Source of the DNA: Nelumbo lutea
Lineage: Eukaryota; Streptophyta; Magnoliopsida; Proteales; Nelumbonaceae
Direction: 5' to 3'
Assembly: GCA_022828595.1 (NCBI GenBank)
Contig: JAKGHH010000008.1
Coordinates: forward strand, 28,078,378 to 28,142,377
Length of the DNA: 64,000 nt
Shown: piece by piece, positions 42,511-54,945 of the stretch
Layout of the letters: each line of letters begins with the position of its first letter
Position numbering within the stretch: the first letter of the stretch is position 1
Translations under genes and position numbers: made by a program
The notes under the pieces: model-generated
Databases searched by the model: none
Told to the model about the DNA's origin: nothing
Seen by the model: the letters and a program-made list of their open reading frames with translations, nothing else

Positions 42511-42930
42511 TAAACGCCGCATACCAACAACTTCTCAACAGGATCATCAAGGATCAAATTGGCTAGAACACAGAGGCATATACAAATGATATGTTGGTGA
42601 AAAACATCAATGTTGACCAACACCTCACCAAGCATGCAAATGATTCTTTGATTATCCTGAATTTGAATTAGAAATTGAGTAAGAAATGTAAAACTCTTGT
42701 GTTGAAAGAAGAAGAAAATGAAGTTCAAGAGCTTAAAGAGTTTTTTTGTATAGGAAATTGATGTAATCAACACGCCTGTGCAATGCAAGGGCTCATTATA
42801 GACTTATCATAGTCCAACTCGTACCCTAGAAACCAATGGTTTAAGCTAGGGTATGCAAGGGATCAATTTGATTGATTAAGGAATGATTCTACGTCTTTTA
42901 GAGCCTAAGAAGTCGACTCCTTAGACTTGA

Positions 42931-43218
42931 CAGTCAACTACTTGAGCTTTCCAAGGAAGTTTGTGGCAATTTGTTGATTAATTGCAATAGGATATTCAAA
43001 AAGGGTACAAAATAGTTGACTACATAGTCAAGTAATCAACTACCTAAGACAACCAACCTTGGGAGATCCAAGTAGTCAACTACTAATGGTAACTAGTTGA
43101 CTACTTGGGTCCAAAAAGCCACTCTTGGCTTGAGAGTCAGCTATCAATGCTAAATAGTTCACTCCTAGTCAAGCTTATCAAAGTTCCTCTACTCTAACAA
43201 GTTAAGTAGTCAACTACT
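42931..43218. repeat. Cluster of GTAGT..ACTAC palindromes
   Basis: At least six copies: CAGTCAACTACTT (42931), ATAGTTGACTAC (43012), AGTAATCAACTAC (43031), AGTAGTCAACTACT (43071), TAGTTGACTAC (43094), AGTAGTCAACTACT (43205). The motif and its spacing recall the copia-2 LTR (16650-16756), so this may be a fragment of a related LTR. Confidence 0.6.
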
Positions 43219-44085
43219 AATCTTTGAAACAAGCTTTTGAAGATCAACAACTCTTTCTTTGTTAAACAAGCTTTGAAACCTCTTGGAAATCATTTTTCAA
43301 TCTTTCTAATAGAACTTTGATCATATCCAATGCATTAAAAACATTCAAATTCAAAACTTTTATGTTTTCAAACGAAAACCCCTAGTAAGATAAAGAAACA
43401 TAAAAGAGAAGATGAGAACAAGCGAAAAAGAAAATAAAAGAGTTCCAAAATAGTTTTTAAGCCAAAAAAAGAGTAGAATAGTAATGTGAAAAAGAAAAGA
43501 GAAGTTCGAGCCGTAGTTGGTTTCTCACTGAGAAATCTAACTTTCTTGTGAGTTTGATCCCTAGAATTATTATATACAATTGTATTTGACAAGTTTGCTT
43601 AAAGGCATTGCATTTATTGTTATTTGTATTCTTTGTTGGTTTTTTTTTTTTTTGTTGTGGTTGAATAGGTAGAGGGTTCCTACTTAGGTGTGGTAGAGTG
43701 TTTAGGGATTAAACTCTGATAAGTTCGGATAATGTTGGTAAGTTTATCTAGGAAGTTGTAAGAGGTCTTGTTAGCATTTAGAAGTCCAATTGGTTAGGAT
43801 TGAAAACTCTAAGGTGGTGGCCCTGAGGAGAGGATGTAGGTTGTGAATATTTGAACATCTATAAATCTGGTGTGCCTTGTTGTTATCTTTGTTTGCATAC
43901 ATGCATGCTTTATATAAACATCTAGTTGAACAACATTTATCCATTTATCCATTGTTGCATCCTCAATAGAATAAGAAACCTTAGGCATTTTTAAGGAATC
44001 CAATTCACCCCACTCTTAGGTTAGGCCATTAGGCAACAAGAAGTATAGTGCCTAATAGGTTGGATTCTTGCGCGTAGCCTCTTTA
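43219..44085. other. Intergenic, no gene seen
   Basis: No clear gene. The text near 43980-44030 (CCAATTCACCCCACTC) resembles sequences common in copia LTRs, but no boundaries are visible. Confidence 0.35.
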
Positions 44086-44445
44086 TGTCCAATTCAGTAG
44101 AGAAAGTGCCTACCTTTTTCAAATATCTAAAGAAGGGCAAAGGATTTTATTGGACTAAAGAATGTAAATAGGCCTTCTATCCACCCAAGAAGTATTTATG
44201 CTCACCACCACTCCTTACAAAACCAAGCTTGGTGAAGTGCTCTTCTATTACCTTTTAGTGGAGGATAAAGTCATAAGTGTAGTCCTCGCCAAAAGAAAAA
44301 TCCAAAGTCCAAAGGTCAATCTATTACATTGGAAAGGTACTCCAAGACGCCATGATAAGGTACCAAATATTGAGAAACTCACTCTTGCCTTAATCTGTTC
44401 ATCGAGGAAGTTGAGGCCTTACTTTTAAGACCATGCCATCACATT
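44086..44445 (+). pseudogene. Ty3/gypsy pol remnant, RT/RNase H junction
   Basis: Broken frames on + read like the gypsy RT-RNase H connection: FFKYLKKGKGFYWTKECK, PPKKYLCSPPLLTKP, then the region that normally continues to the RNase H. At least one stop and frame changes. It is cut at about 44450 by a GAGCTCG-family MITE. Confidence 0.75.
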
Positions 44446-44449
44446 GTTA

Positions 44450-44890
44450 CATTAGGCTCAAGCTTGAGCTCACAAGTTCAAGCTCAGCTCGACTCGAGCT
44501 CAACTGCAAGCCAAGTTTTTTTTCTAAAAAATAAAAATTATTATACATATAAAAATATTTTTTTATTTTACATACAAAAATTAAGAATTATAAAAATTAT
44601 TTATTATTATACATATATAAAATAAAAAAAATATACATATAAAAATGTTTTTATTTTACATACAAAAAATAAGAATTATGAAAATTATTTATTATATATA
44701 TTTATACATTTATATGTATGTATGTATGTATGTATGTATATAATAAAAAATATATATTTATTATACTAAGCTCGATTAGGATCACGAGCTTCACGAGCCA
44801 AGTTTCACTATGCTCAAGCTCAGTTCGAAGCTCGATTTAAATCGAGTCGAGCCAAGATCGTGAGAAGCTTGGCTCATGGTCGTTCCTAGT
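44450..44890. mobile_element. GAGCTCG-family hAT-type MITE inserted in gypsy pol
   Basis: CAAGCTTGAGCTC and GAGCTCAACT words on the left and ATCGAGTCGAGCC on the right, around an AT-rich core with a (TATG)n run near 44715, match the composition of 1185-1592. Target-site remnants TTGTTACA and GTGTTAAC are similar but not identical. The gypsy frame continues on the right. Confidence 0.6.
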
Positions 44891-45385
44891 GTTAACTAAC
44901 TAGCCTCTCTAGCAGATACTCTAAAAATCGGAAGCATTTGATATGTTAATCAAGAGGACTGTAGAACTTGGAGAAGTTGACCTCCAATTCAAGCCTCAGC
45001 TTGCCATCAAGGCCTAAATCCTTGTTGATTTTGTAGCAAGGTGTTTGTTCTCCAACCATGATGACCCCACCATAGAAATTGTAGTCTCACCTGCCTGTGC
45101 ATTACATGTTGATGGTTTGTCCAACTAGAAAGGAGCTATGTCAAGCTCATCCTACTAGGCACTAACAACACCACCCTAGAGTATGCCTTCTAGTTTAAAT
45201 TCAAAACCTCCAACAATGAAGCAGAGTATGAGGCCCTCATTGTCGAAATCGAGCTTGTTAAGGAGATTAGTATGGGCCAACTAGAAGCCTTTAGTAACTT
45301 CTAGTTAGTTAATTGTATGCTAAATTAATGGAGATTATGATGTCCGAGAACCCTCTATAGCCAATTACTTATAAAGTGTCCTGTG
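44891..45385 (+). pseudogene. Ty3/gypsy pol remnant, RNase H domain region
   Basis: In order: TVELGEVDLQFKPQLAIKA, ADFVA-like DFVARCLF, ALHVDG (second RNase H core), NNEAEYEAL, LEAF and GDYDVREPS, with stops between them. ALHVDG...NNEAEYEAL is typical of plant gypsy elements with an additional archaeal-type RNase H. Confidence 0.75.
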
Positions 45386-47689
45386 AGCATCAGAAAACAA
45401 CTCACTTGGGCTGATTTGGAGTCGCCACCCATTAGTTAAGTAAAGTGGAGGTGATGAGACCTCCAAGATTTATATCACAAAGCATTTTTAGATTTCATAG
45501 TGACTCTAAACTCAAGGCATCGGCTACACTAGTCTAGGTAAGACTCAGATGGGAGAGGGAAGGGGTTAGACACCCCTCTCCTAGGGTCCAATAGATGGGG
45601 CCCACATGGGGTTCTATACAAGCATAAAAAACAATAAATTAGTTGACTAAGAGCACATTATTAATCAATAAAAGTAGAAAAAAATCAAGAAGAAAACATT
45701 AAAGAGAATCCTTCCTAATCATATTTTTAATTATTACTATTTTTATTGATTTCATTTCACTTTTTTATTCCTTTCTTCTTCTTCTTCTTAATCTTTTTAA
45801 TTTTTAATTTTTAATTTTTATTTATTATATTTTTTGTTATTGCTCCTTTTTGATAGCTCATTCCCCTACTTGTTATCTAAATATGTTTGAGTTTATACTA
45901 GCCTCTCCACTTTTCCTTTGACCCAATTTGTTGTTATTTCATTCATTTTTCTTTTTTTTACATGCCTTTTTTATTGAGTTAATTTGTCTTCCTTAGCCAA
46001 CCACCTTATCACTTTAAATATGCAAACAAAGAGATAATTTCTGCTCCAATATCCCATCCTATCATTTAAATTTATTCTTTCCTTTTTTATATTATATATT
46101 CTTAGCTACAAGAGTTGAGCTCTCATTAATCGGAGAAATGGTAGTGATAGTTTACCCCAACTTCGGTGATAAAGCAACGAATAAATCCGAAGACCTACCA
46201 TTGTAGTACTGTAAGGCTAAGTCAAGTAAACCTTGCGATTCAAGCACATTCATTCTATTGGATTGAATAGCCTATAAAACAATATACTTAATTATCAACT
46301 ACTGAAACACTATAAATCTCATTTTTAAGTCAATCCCAAGCACAACGGACATAACAATCCACTATAGTGAAACAATCGAAGGGTGAAGATGCATTAGGAT
46401 TCATGGTTTATTAACTACCTTATGCAAATAGAATTTGGCCTTCATTGATCAAGAAATTGAAGGAATGGTGAGAAATCTTCAAACAGAAAAATAAAACTAG
46501 AAATGAGAGAAAAATAAATAAATAGAAAGCTAGTTCTCTCTCTGAATAGGTAGGAACATCCTCCCTTGAGAAATGAATACATACGACAATCATAGTATGA
46601 AAATATAGCCGATCTAGATAGGTTTCATAATCTTTTTAGAACCGGTTTAGAAGTAGCTTTATCACTGGTTCCGGAGATCATCTAGATGCCTATTATTCCA
46701 TGGTAAATGGGGAAGAAAAAGCACAAAAAATGAAAAAAAATCAAGAAATATAAAGTGAGAGTAGGTTGTACCTAGACTAGGTATTGGCCTGGATTTGCAT
46801 GATGCAATAGGGGGTCTCTTCGTTTCAAATCATCTTCTCAAAAAGCAGTGGTGATTGGGAGTTGTATCCAAGAAGTTGATGAAAAAAGGAGATAAATTTT
46901 GTGTGCAGGTTGATGAGATTGATCGGTTATATAAGTAGGCAAACAAAAGTATTTTGGGATAAAATTTGGTAGGGCAGGCTTTTTAGACATTCTGGATTGA
47001 TTGGAGAAGTCAGATTGGCCCAAATATGCTTGGATTTAGTAAATTTAAAGGGGTAGTGATTCAATCAATATGGAGTTTTGAAACGGAATCTTGGTGCGAT
47101 TTAGGGGAAATCGATGGTATCTTGGATAAAAATTCACAAGTGGCTATTTTCCAGTGTCAGGGGTCTGATGCTAATGTTTAGTTGGTTCAAATATGTCAAG
47201 ATCATGGTAATTTTAGTCAACAAAAATGGTCTAAAATGGAATATTGGCTTGATGAAGGAGCAAACAAAGAAGTTTTGGGTTGAAAATTTATAGGCATATA
47301 TTTTGGTATGTTCAGGGTTCAATGGGGTTATCTGACTGGTTCTAAGGTTTTAGGATCAAGGGGATTTGGGTTACGGGTCTTTAGGTCAATGAGAACAGTT
47401 GAAATGAAATCTTAGTTTGATAGATGGGTAAACAAATGAATCTTAAGTTGGAATATTATGGACAGGTGTTTTAAGAGGTCTAGGATTTGATGGTGGTGTT
47501 TGACCTAATGATCAAGGTGTAAATGGGGGTTAATCGGGGCCATCAGATTGGTGTCAGACGGATTTAAAGGTGGATTTGGAGGCTTTTGGGCTGAAATTTG
47601 GTATTTTAGGGGGATCATAATGGTTTGATTGGGTGTTTGGGGTGAATTGGGGGTTCAGATAGTGGATTGAGCAAAAATCAAGTGATAAC
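45386..47689. mobile_element. Insertion of about 2.3 kb splitting the gypsy remnant (solo LTR?)
   Basis: The gypsy reading stops at about 45385 and resumes in order at about 47690, so the segment between is an insertion. It begins near TGTGAGCATCAGAAAACA, passes TGATTTGGAGTCGCCACCC, and ends near AAGTGATAACA. It holds no coding domain, which fits a long solo LTR, but the termini and target duplication are not clean. Confidence 0.5.
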
Positions 47690-48660
47690 AAGTCTGAAAC
47701 CTCATCAATAACCTATACAACTTCATCTTACATAAGATACCTTGGACGAAAAATGTTCAAGTTGGTGCCCTATCTAAGTTAGCTAGCTTGGCTAGCACTA
47801 AGTCAATAACTATAGAAGGACAATGGATGTTGAAATGTTACCTCACCCTTGAAAGATGAAAAACTACAAGAAGACTGAGTATAAGCTTAGAAGATCACCA
47901 CTAAGCTGGCAGATACACTGTCATCAAAGAAAACTTATACAAGTAGTATTTCACCCTAACCTACTAAAGTGCCTTAGGGTGGAGGAGGCGAACTACCCCC
48001 TCTAGGAGATACACAAAGGCATTTGTAGTAAGCACTTCAAGGCAGGGCCTTAGCACATAAAGCCATATGACAAAGATAATATTGGTTAACAATGATGCAT
48101 AATGTAACTCGATTCATTAAGTGATATAATAACTGCCAAAGACACTTTAACATCGTTCACTAGCCTGCCCCCTGCTAGACTCTGATCTATAGCTTATGGC
48201 CCTTCACACATGTAGGCAGGGTTATATTGGACCCATCCCCAATTGCAACAAGATAGAAGCAATCCCTCATAATGGCCACAAACTACTTCACCAAATGGTT
48301 GAAAGCTGAGTTTGTGGCCTAAATTATAGAAAAGAATATCCATGGGTTCTTATAGAAGATCAATTATTTATTAGTTTAGGATACCATGAATACTCGTCTC
48401 CAATATCAAGTAGTTCTACGGCAGCCCCTTTGGGAAATTATCAGAGCAGATTGGTATTGAAAAATTCACGTTGGTTTGGGTACCTTGTGCTTAGGAAAGT
48501 TATATAGCTTTAGAACTAGCTTGCATCGAACAAAGAAGAACCCTACCACATCACCAAAGTCCCTAGTCTGGGCACCTATCACTTAGAAATATTGGAAGGG
48601 AAGCCTATGTCATGCTCCTAGAACTCATAGTCCGAGAATGTACCATCAATAAAATTGTAC
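47690..48660 (+). pseudogene. Ty3/gypsy pol remnant, integrase region
   Basis: It continues the order: NVQVGALSKLAS (end of RNase H), ARYTVIKENLYK, a zinc-finger-like stretch near 48000-48080, PFTHVGRVILDPSPI, TNYFTKWLKAEFVA (about 48290) and part of the integrase core to about 48480. Stops and frame changes throughout. Confidence 0.75.
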
Positions 48661-51137
48661 CTCAGATTAACAACCAACCCTAATTGGTGATTTTTATGGA
48701 AAGTTTTGTGAAACAACTCAAAATTAAGCAATAAAGAAAGAAATATCACACCATTACTATTTGAAAAGGCTTAATACCTATGTATACATTGAAAGTTCAA
48801 AAATGGAAAGAAAAAAAGGGGAAAGTATAAGGGCACGTAGGCCCAAGGTACATACACTTCAGAGTAAAAGGAAAAAGGAAAGGTCTAAAGTATTGGCCCT
48901 AGGAGACAGGCCTCCTTGGTACCAAGTGGTTGGTCCTTTAATCTTTTTATAACTCAATGTCCTCTATTTCAGCTCTGACTGTGACTGCAACAATAGAATC
49001 CTCAAGGGTAGCCTCTAATCTAAAAAGCTTGGGTTCAGGTTGGAGAACACTTAAGTAACCTTGGTTGTGCACATGTCGAAGTCATCAAATAATGTGTTGA
49101 TCTCATATGTGTTTAGATTCTTGTGGTGAGTGATTGCCAACTCCTTATACTCTACAACATCATGTGCTCGCTCTTCTCCCACTCAGGCCTCCATAGCAAT
49201 AACCTTCTCCTTTAGTAAATTTGAGCTTCTACCCGATCTCTTCTAGTTTGGCCTTTAACCTCACCATCTTGGCCCATAGGTGGCCTAGCCTCTCTTTACA
49301 ATTGTGTATTAGTGGGACATGTTTGTTAACTAATCATACCGGGCATTCACGGTAAATATTAGCTATAGACGATGAAGAAGCTAATATCACAATGTTTAGA
49401 GATAAGGAACAAAAGTAGGAAAAAGAAATACAACTTCCATTATCTTGTTGTAAGCTTGCCTATGGAGAACCTTGGCTGGATGAGATGAAGCCTCGACTTG
49501 GTTGATTGGAATACACACTCTAGAGCCAGTGCCTTAGCCAACTATATATTTTGCACATTGTGGCCAATGGTCATTGGCCACTCTGTTACAAAAACTTGAT
49601 AGTGTTGGACTAGAGGGGGTTCTCCTATTGAACCCTTTGCCTACAACTAGCTTGTTGTCGAATATCTCCACACTCTCCTGAGGCCTCTAGCTCATTCGTG
49701 GGAACCTAAGCCAATCTAGGCCACCTACTCCTCTATAGGGAACCTAAGTTTAGCTACTAGGTTGTCCTCATACATGCACAACCACCTCATGAGAGCTCAA
49801 TAGGAGCTACTAGGTTCCTCCTCGATGGGAGCCCTCATCTCAAATCCCTTAGGGATAGAGGTCCGACATGCATGTTCCACCCAATTCACCTACTCGTCCA
49901 AGATGAGGGTGAATTGGGTACTTGAAAACTTTTCCACCTTTTTACCCAAAATTCTTCTACAAGATATATGCATTAACAATCAATGTGAAGGTTGTGTATG
50001 CTAAAGAGTGCAATGTAATAGAATTCAATAAGATAAGCAATAATAAATAAGAAAATGAAGATTATAAGATAAATAAAGTACATAAAAATTTTTAAGAGGT
50101 TCGACCAACCCCAACCTACCTCCTCTACTAAGGCCCCTCCTAAAATTTCCACTAAACCAACTCGACTAGACTTCCCAAGTGATAATAAAACCTTTACAAA
50201 CCAATAGGACTTTCAAATGCCTGCTAGACCTAGATAGACTTTCCTAGAGCTATCCCTACCAACACAAGTGTTCAATTCTTATAACACCTTAAATACAACA
50301 ATAATAACAGCTAAAGCATGGATACATCTAAAGCCTTTAAATAGTCAGATGCAAGTAGATACAATACAAACTAATGTCACAAGCAAGAGGATGCAATACA
50401 ATAACAAGCTTAGCACATGAAAAGAATCTCAAATCTTGGTTAGAAACGTATAAGCCACGATGGCTATTTAGTCTTTCTCACTCTAATTGATTAAGTTCAA
50501 AGAGTTCTTTTATTGAAAACTCTTGCTCATAGTAATGCTCTCAATATATTAGATATGTTATAGCCAATTCCTATTATAAGTAGTTAAAGGAAAACCTGGA
50601 GAGTAAAGAGCCTCTTGTTCATACACATGGCATTCTAATTTTTGAATAAACAATAGAATCTTTCTTTTCCATACATGTGTCTACCCGGTTTCAGAAAAAA
50701 GTGAGAACAAATTTACTCTCAAAAAAGTGCTAATTTTTTTAGACATATTGCTATCCATTAGAAAGTTTCCTCTCTAAAGAACATGGTGCTTATATTAATC
50801 CTTGTAATTCAATTTATATTCAAATAAAAGTCATTATGAAGATTTTTAAATTACAAATTAAACCTAATTTAATTATTTAAATTAAACTAAATATAATTAC
50901 TAGATAAATAATGAATCTCAAAGAAAATAATATTATTACAAAAAACAAAAACCAAAATAATATGTAGGTGTAATTATAACCAATCAAAAAACTAACCCTC
51001 GTAATTAATTAGTACGAGGGTTATTCTCTGGTGTATAATTATGAGCAATGATTAATTAAAAAAAGCAAAAAAAAAAAGAGATTAATAAGCTAGCACGTTA
51101 GTCATCACATGGCTACTTAAAGTAAGATCTATAGTTC
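48661..51137. other. Degenerate repetitive sequence, no gene seen
   Basis: No recognisable coding domain on either strand. Around 49900-50300 the words GTGAATTGGGTACTTGAAAACT and GGTTCGACCAACCCCAACC suggest an old LTR. A small hairpin ACCCTCGTA...TACGAGGGT lies at 50996-51024. Confidence 0.4.
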
Positions 51138-51450
51138 AAATCACAAAGCATGCCCCACACCAACCTCATAGCATTTCCAACTGAACATGGAAACATCTCT
51201 TGTACTTGTATATTGTCATTTATGGAGAGATATTCGAAAAGGGAGTGGGATCTGCTCACAACATTTGCAAAAATGAAAAACAAAACCATTAAGTCAATAC
51301 AACAATCGTTATAGGGCTACTTAAAGTAAGATCTAGGGTTCAAATTGTAGAGGGCATTTGGCACCAACCTCACAACACATTGCAGTCATGCACTAGGAAT
51401 ATCTCCTCATGAATGACCATATAGAAATGATGTGAGGTGTGCTCTATTAT
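51138..51450. repeat. Fold-back family, two decayed copies
   Basis: 51155-51262 shows ACACCAACCTCATAGCA, GGAAACATCTCTTG, GGAGAGATATTCG and GGGATCTGCTCAC. 51365-51450 shows GCACCAACCTCACAACA, AGGAATATCTCC and GTGAGGTGTGC. They share parts with 3490-3606 and 4117-4263 but pair poorly. Confidence 0.55.
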
Positions 51451-51739
51451 TAGCAAATCCGAATTCTTCACTTCACCAACATGATATGTATTCACACATC
51501 TCACCATGAGTTTGGGATCCATGATGAGGATGAGACCCACCATATTTGCAATGTACGAAACACATATCATGTTGGAACATATTGGAACAATCTTTTCTTT
51601 TTGTTAGTAGATTGACCAAGTTGGGATCTCTTGCCAACAAAACACGTTCCAACACCCTACCATCTTGATTTAACACCACACATCTCACTATGAAATTGGG
51701 GCCCACCATAAAAGTGGGACCTAGCTACCATGCATGAGA

Positions 51740-52050
51740 TGTGCGTAGGGGTGTCAACAGTATTCGAAAATTTGATTTCAAATTCGAGATTCTACATAAT
51801 CGAAAATGACCTTATTTGGTTAATTATTTAAGTCGTATGTATAATATATGAAATTTATGTATTTATATAAAAATATTTGTTAATTACCTAAAACAATAAA
51901 TCAGTCAAATCTGAATCAAACAAACATTTGAATATTTAATCAAATTCAAACTTTGGTTTTCAATTTACATCGAATATTGAATTTTCTAATCGGATTCAAA
52001 TTAAGATATTGCCTAATTCCATTCGAATTCGATCCATTTACACCCCTTGC
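51740..52050. mobile_element. Probable MITE, AT-rich
   Basis: TAGGGGTGTCAACAG at the left and CCATTTACACCCCT at the right are approximate inverted complements, with ATTCGAAAATTTGATTT-like inverted words inside. No clean target duplication. Confidence 0.4.
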
Positions 52051-52215
52051 GGTGTCGGATGATGTTGGTAGAATGTTAAACGTATTTTGTTGGCAGGTGA
52101 TCTGGACTCGGTTTGACCTCCACAAAAGACTTGTGGGCCCTACGACATTGGACCAAAACAGTAGTCCAAACCAAATCCAAATCCATCTCAGTCATGGATT
52201 CATGGTCGTGGTGCC

Positions 52216-53060
52216 AATGTTTTTAACCCATCGTTGACCCAATTGGTCAAATCGTTTGAACCAGTGTTTTCAACCCGATGTTGACCCGGTCGATTGAATC
52301 GTTCAAACTATCACTTGGCTGAGATATTTATCGAAAACATATTTATACATTATTTATTAATGAAACATATATATGTATATATATGTATATATATACATAC
52401 ATATATGATGACATGGCACGGTCTGAACCGTTCGACTCGGCCAGTTGAACTGGTGACCCGGAGACAAAAAATGGTTCACCCTTTGGGTTGGTTTTTTAAA
52501 ACATTGGTTCGAACCGTCAATCTGCTAGGATTCCGGGTTTGGTTCAATCAAGATCCGTTAGACGGTCAAAAACTGTTGACTTGGTCAAGAACTGTTCGAC
52601 TTAGCTGGTTCAATCGTTGACTCATTCAACCTAGTGATCGAGTTGCGGGTTGCACACTTAATGCATACAAAACTTTTGGAGACCATAACTTTGCGCTCTA
52701 GTGTTCGATTGGGGTGATTTTTTTTTTATTTTGGGCAACTTTTCGAAATCTATGCATCCCAAGGCATTATAGGTGCCTTACCCCATTATTTTCACGTAAA
52801 AAAACCATTTTTTGCCCTTAAATTGCAAAATTTAATATTTTTATAAATAAAAAATAAAAATTGAATTAAAAACATAAATTAAATATAAAACAATACATAT
52901 AATATATCTAAAATATATTTTATACATTGTTTATTGTGAAAATATATATTTATACACATATATACATACATACACACATATTTAATCGACCGGTCGAACC
53001 AGTGACCCATGACTTGGAGCCAAAAATGGTTTGGCTTCTGGGTCGGATTTTAAAACATTG
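52216..53060. mobile_element. Mutator-type MITE A, same family as 23605-24121
   Basis: It starts AATGTTTTTAACCC and ends TTTTAAAACATTG, flanked by 9-bp repeats CGTGGTGCC (52207-52215) and CGTGGAGCC (53061-53069), one mismatch. A second family member (52263-52506) is nested inside. Its core shares TTCGATTGGGGTGATTTTTT and GGTTGCACAC with the reverse strand of 23605-24121. Confidence 0.75.
52263..52506. mobile_element. Mutator-type MITE B, nested in A
   Basis: It starts AGTGTTTTCAACCCG and ends TTTTTAAAACATTG, with 9-bp flanks GTTTGAACC (52254-52262) and GTTCGAACC (52507-52515), one mismatch. An (AT)n-rich middle. Confidence 0.72.
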
Positions 53061-53124
53061 CGTGGAGCCCTGTAAAGCCATGCACGTGAGTTTTCGAACC
53101 GGCAAGGTTGTGCTTGTGCACAGA

Positions 53125-53522
53125 TAGGGGTGGCCTTGACCCAAGTTTTTCACGAGCTACTCGAGCTCGACTCAACTCGGTTTCAACTAAGCTTCAAGCC
53201 GAGCTTGAGCCCAATTTATAAACGAGCCGAGCTCGAATATACATATATATGTATATATATATTTATAGAAAATAATATATATAGTAAAAATATTACAATT
53301 CTTAATTTTTTAAATATCAAATAAAAAAATTTTTTATATATAATTTTTTATTTTTATAAAACATTTTTTTTAAATCGAGCTCGAACCGAATTGAGCTTGA
53401 ACGAATGAATTTTTGACTCGACCCGAGCTCAAGGTTCTAGCTCGATCTCGGATCGAGCTTGTACTACTTTGGAGAGCCGATATCGAGCCTATTCGGCTCG
53501 GCTCGGTTCGAATCCACCCCTA
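53125..53522. mobile_element. hAT-type MITE (GAGCTCG-rich family), copy 2
   Basis: Begins TAGGGGTGG and ends CCACCCCTA exactly like 1185-1592, with the same GAGCTCG-rich flanks and AT-rich middle. The flanking bases TGCACAGA and CACGGACG are not a clean 8-bp repeat, so this copy is older or its boundary was altered. Confidence 0.75.
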
Positions 53523-53680
53523 CACGGACGTCCTTCGATATTCTGTTTCCCCACTCTCAATGGCGAACGAAGGAAGTGTTCTGGATGGGCAGCTCGAGTT
53601 TTATTAGAAGAGCAGAAGAGATCGTTTACGGCTTTAAAAGAAAACCCTAGCTTCTGACTCAGCTAATGCGGAGCTTTGCG
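53523..53680 (+). promoter_or_regulatory. Putative first exon (leader) with telo-box
   Basis: A gene-like stretch just after the MITE: a short frame MANEGSVLDG..., AAACCCTAG (telo-box) at 53642-53650, ATG CGG AGC TTT GCG and a splice donor GCG|GTATGT at 53681. It could be the leader exon of the gene whose coding exons start at 58809, joined at the acceptor TTCTGCAG near 58775. If so, a 5-kb leader intron has collected the LINE, SINE and MITE copies between them. Inference only. Confidence 0.3.
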
Positions 53681-54824
53681 GTATGTGGCTTAAAAGTCAA
53701 AACTTCGTGTCTAAACTAGTGTTTTCACTCCTTTGGTTTATGTTATACACTCATACATGGAGCTCCTCAAGGAATCTGATTCCTTCTCCCATGCGTGAAA
53801 TTGAAGTGAGGCTTGATATATTTCTTAATGCTTATGATCTGTACGGTTTCGTGTTGCTTGAATTTGTTAAGACACTTGATTTACGTCTGAAGCTGCTGCT
53901 ACTTTGTCGGACATTATCATGTTTTAGGGTAATGCAAGTTTGAATTCCTAACCGATCAGAAATGAATCCTTTTCATAGGTTATTATTTAATGTTTTTAAT
54001 CCATGAAGGATTTGGTTGTCAAGCAGTTGTCAAAGTGGCTCCCATTTCATGTGTTTTCAAGTATGGTTCTGGTTATGGAAACTTTAATCAGTAAAAAATT
54101 AGTGGTTGTTTAGCTAAAGAAGTGAATGTATTGAATTCTTCTCAAGCTTTCATAGCTTGTGGGTCATGTGCTCCACCTCTGCACTTGTTTGCTTACCACT
54201 TTAATCATATTTCACATGGAACTGGATGACCATTTTGCATAGTTGGATTTTCGTTATTCTGAAATAGATTATTCAAATTCAATTAGGGACAACAGCACCT
54301 CCCTTCCGAATGTTGTTCCTAGGCTTTGGTCTCTAGCAACTCTCCCCTGAACAGCCCATCTTTCACCGTCCATTCTAAAGTTTGGAACCTTCTCAATGGT
54401 GGTCAACCTTCTCTCTTTATCCTAAAGTTTACATACTCTAATGTTTTGTTGACAAGCATCTCCACATCAATTCTCTTATTTGTACCTGAATAAGTCGTAA
54501 GCTTCTTTTATTTTACCTGCATTATCTGTTTCTTTCACTCTGGTGACTTCATCCTCTTCCCTATTGGATTTTTCACCTCCTAACTCTTCACCGTTATCAA
54601 AACAGCAGGCCTGATTTTTATATTTCTTTTGATGATGAACATAAAAATTAATGCCAGCACTAGTCAATCATAAGTAGGCACTGTCTTCATGCATCTAGCC
54701 CCTAACCTCTCACTTCCTTTCTGGTGTATCTCCTATGTGGATACCAGAGATAATGTCTCCCATTAGAATAGAAGCACAATCAGAAATTAGGTTATCTAAT
54801 TGAGAGTCAGAGTTAGCCAGTTAG
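53681..54824. other. Possible intron, no gene seen
   Basis: No recognisable coding domain or repeat ends. See the putative leader exon at 53523-53680. Confidence 0.35.
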
Positions 54825-54945
54825 GTTATATCTGAGAGTGGCTGCTGTGTGCAAGAAAATGCCAAAGGTTAGGTCCATAGACAGTTCACCTCTCTCCCAA
54901 GACCCTTTATAGTTAGGATCAACACTGGGTGATGGCTTTTTCAAT
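54825..54945 (+). mobile_element. SINE fragment, same family as 55815-55985
   Basis: Shares AAATGCCAAAGGTTAGG, CTCCCAAGACCC and AACACTGGGTGATGGC in order with the 3' half of the copy at 55815-55985; the tRNA-like head is not evident. Confidence 0.6.

Noticed and set aside
54476..54667. 63-codon frame on -
   Set aside because: No family pattern and no supporting splice or promoter context.
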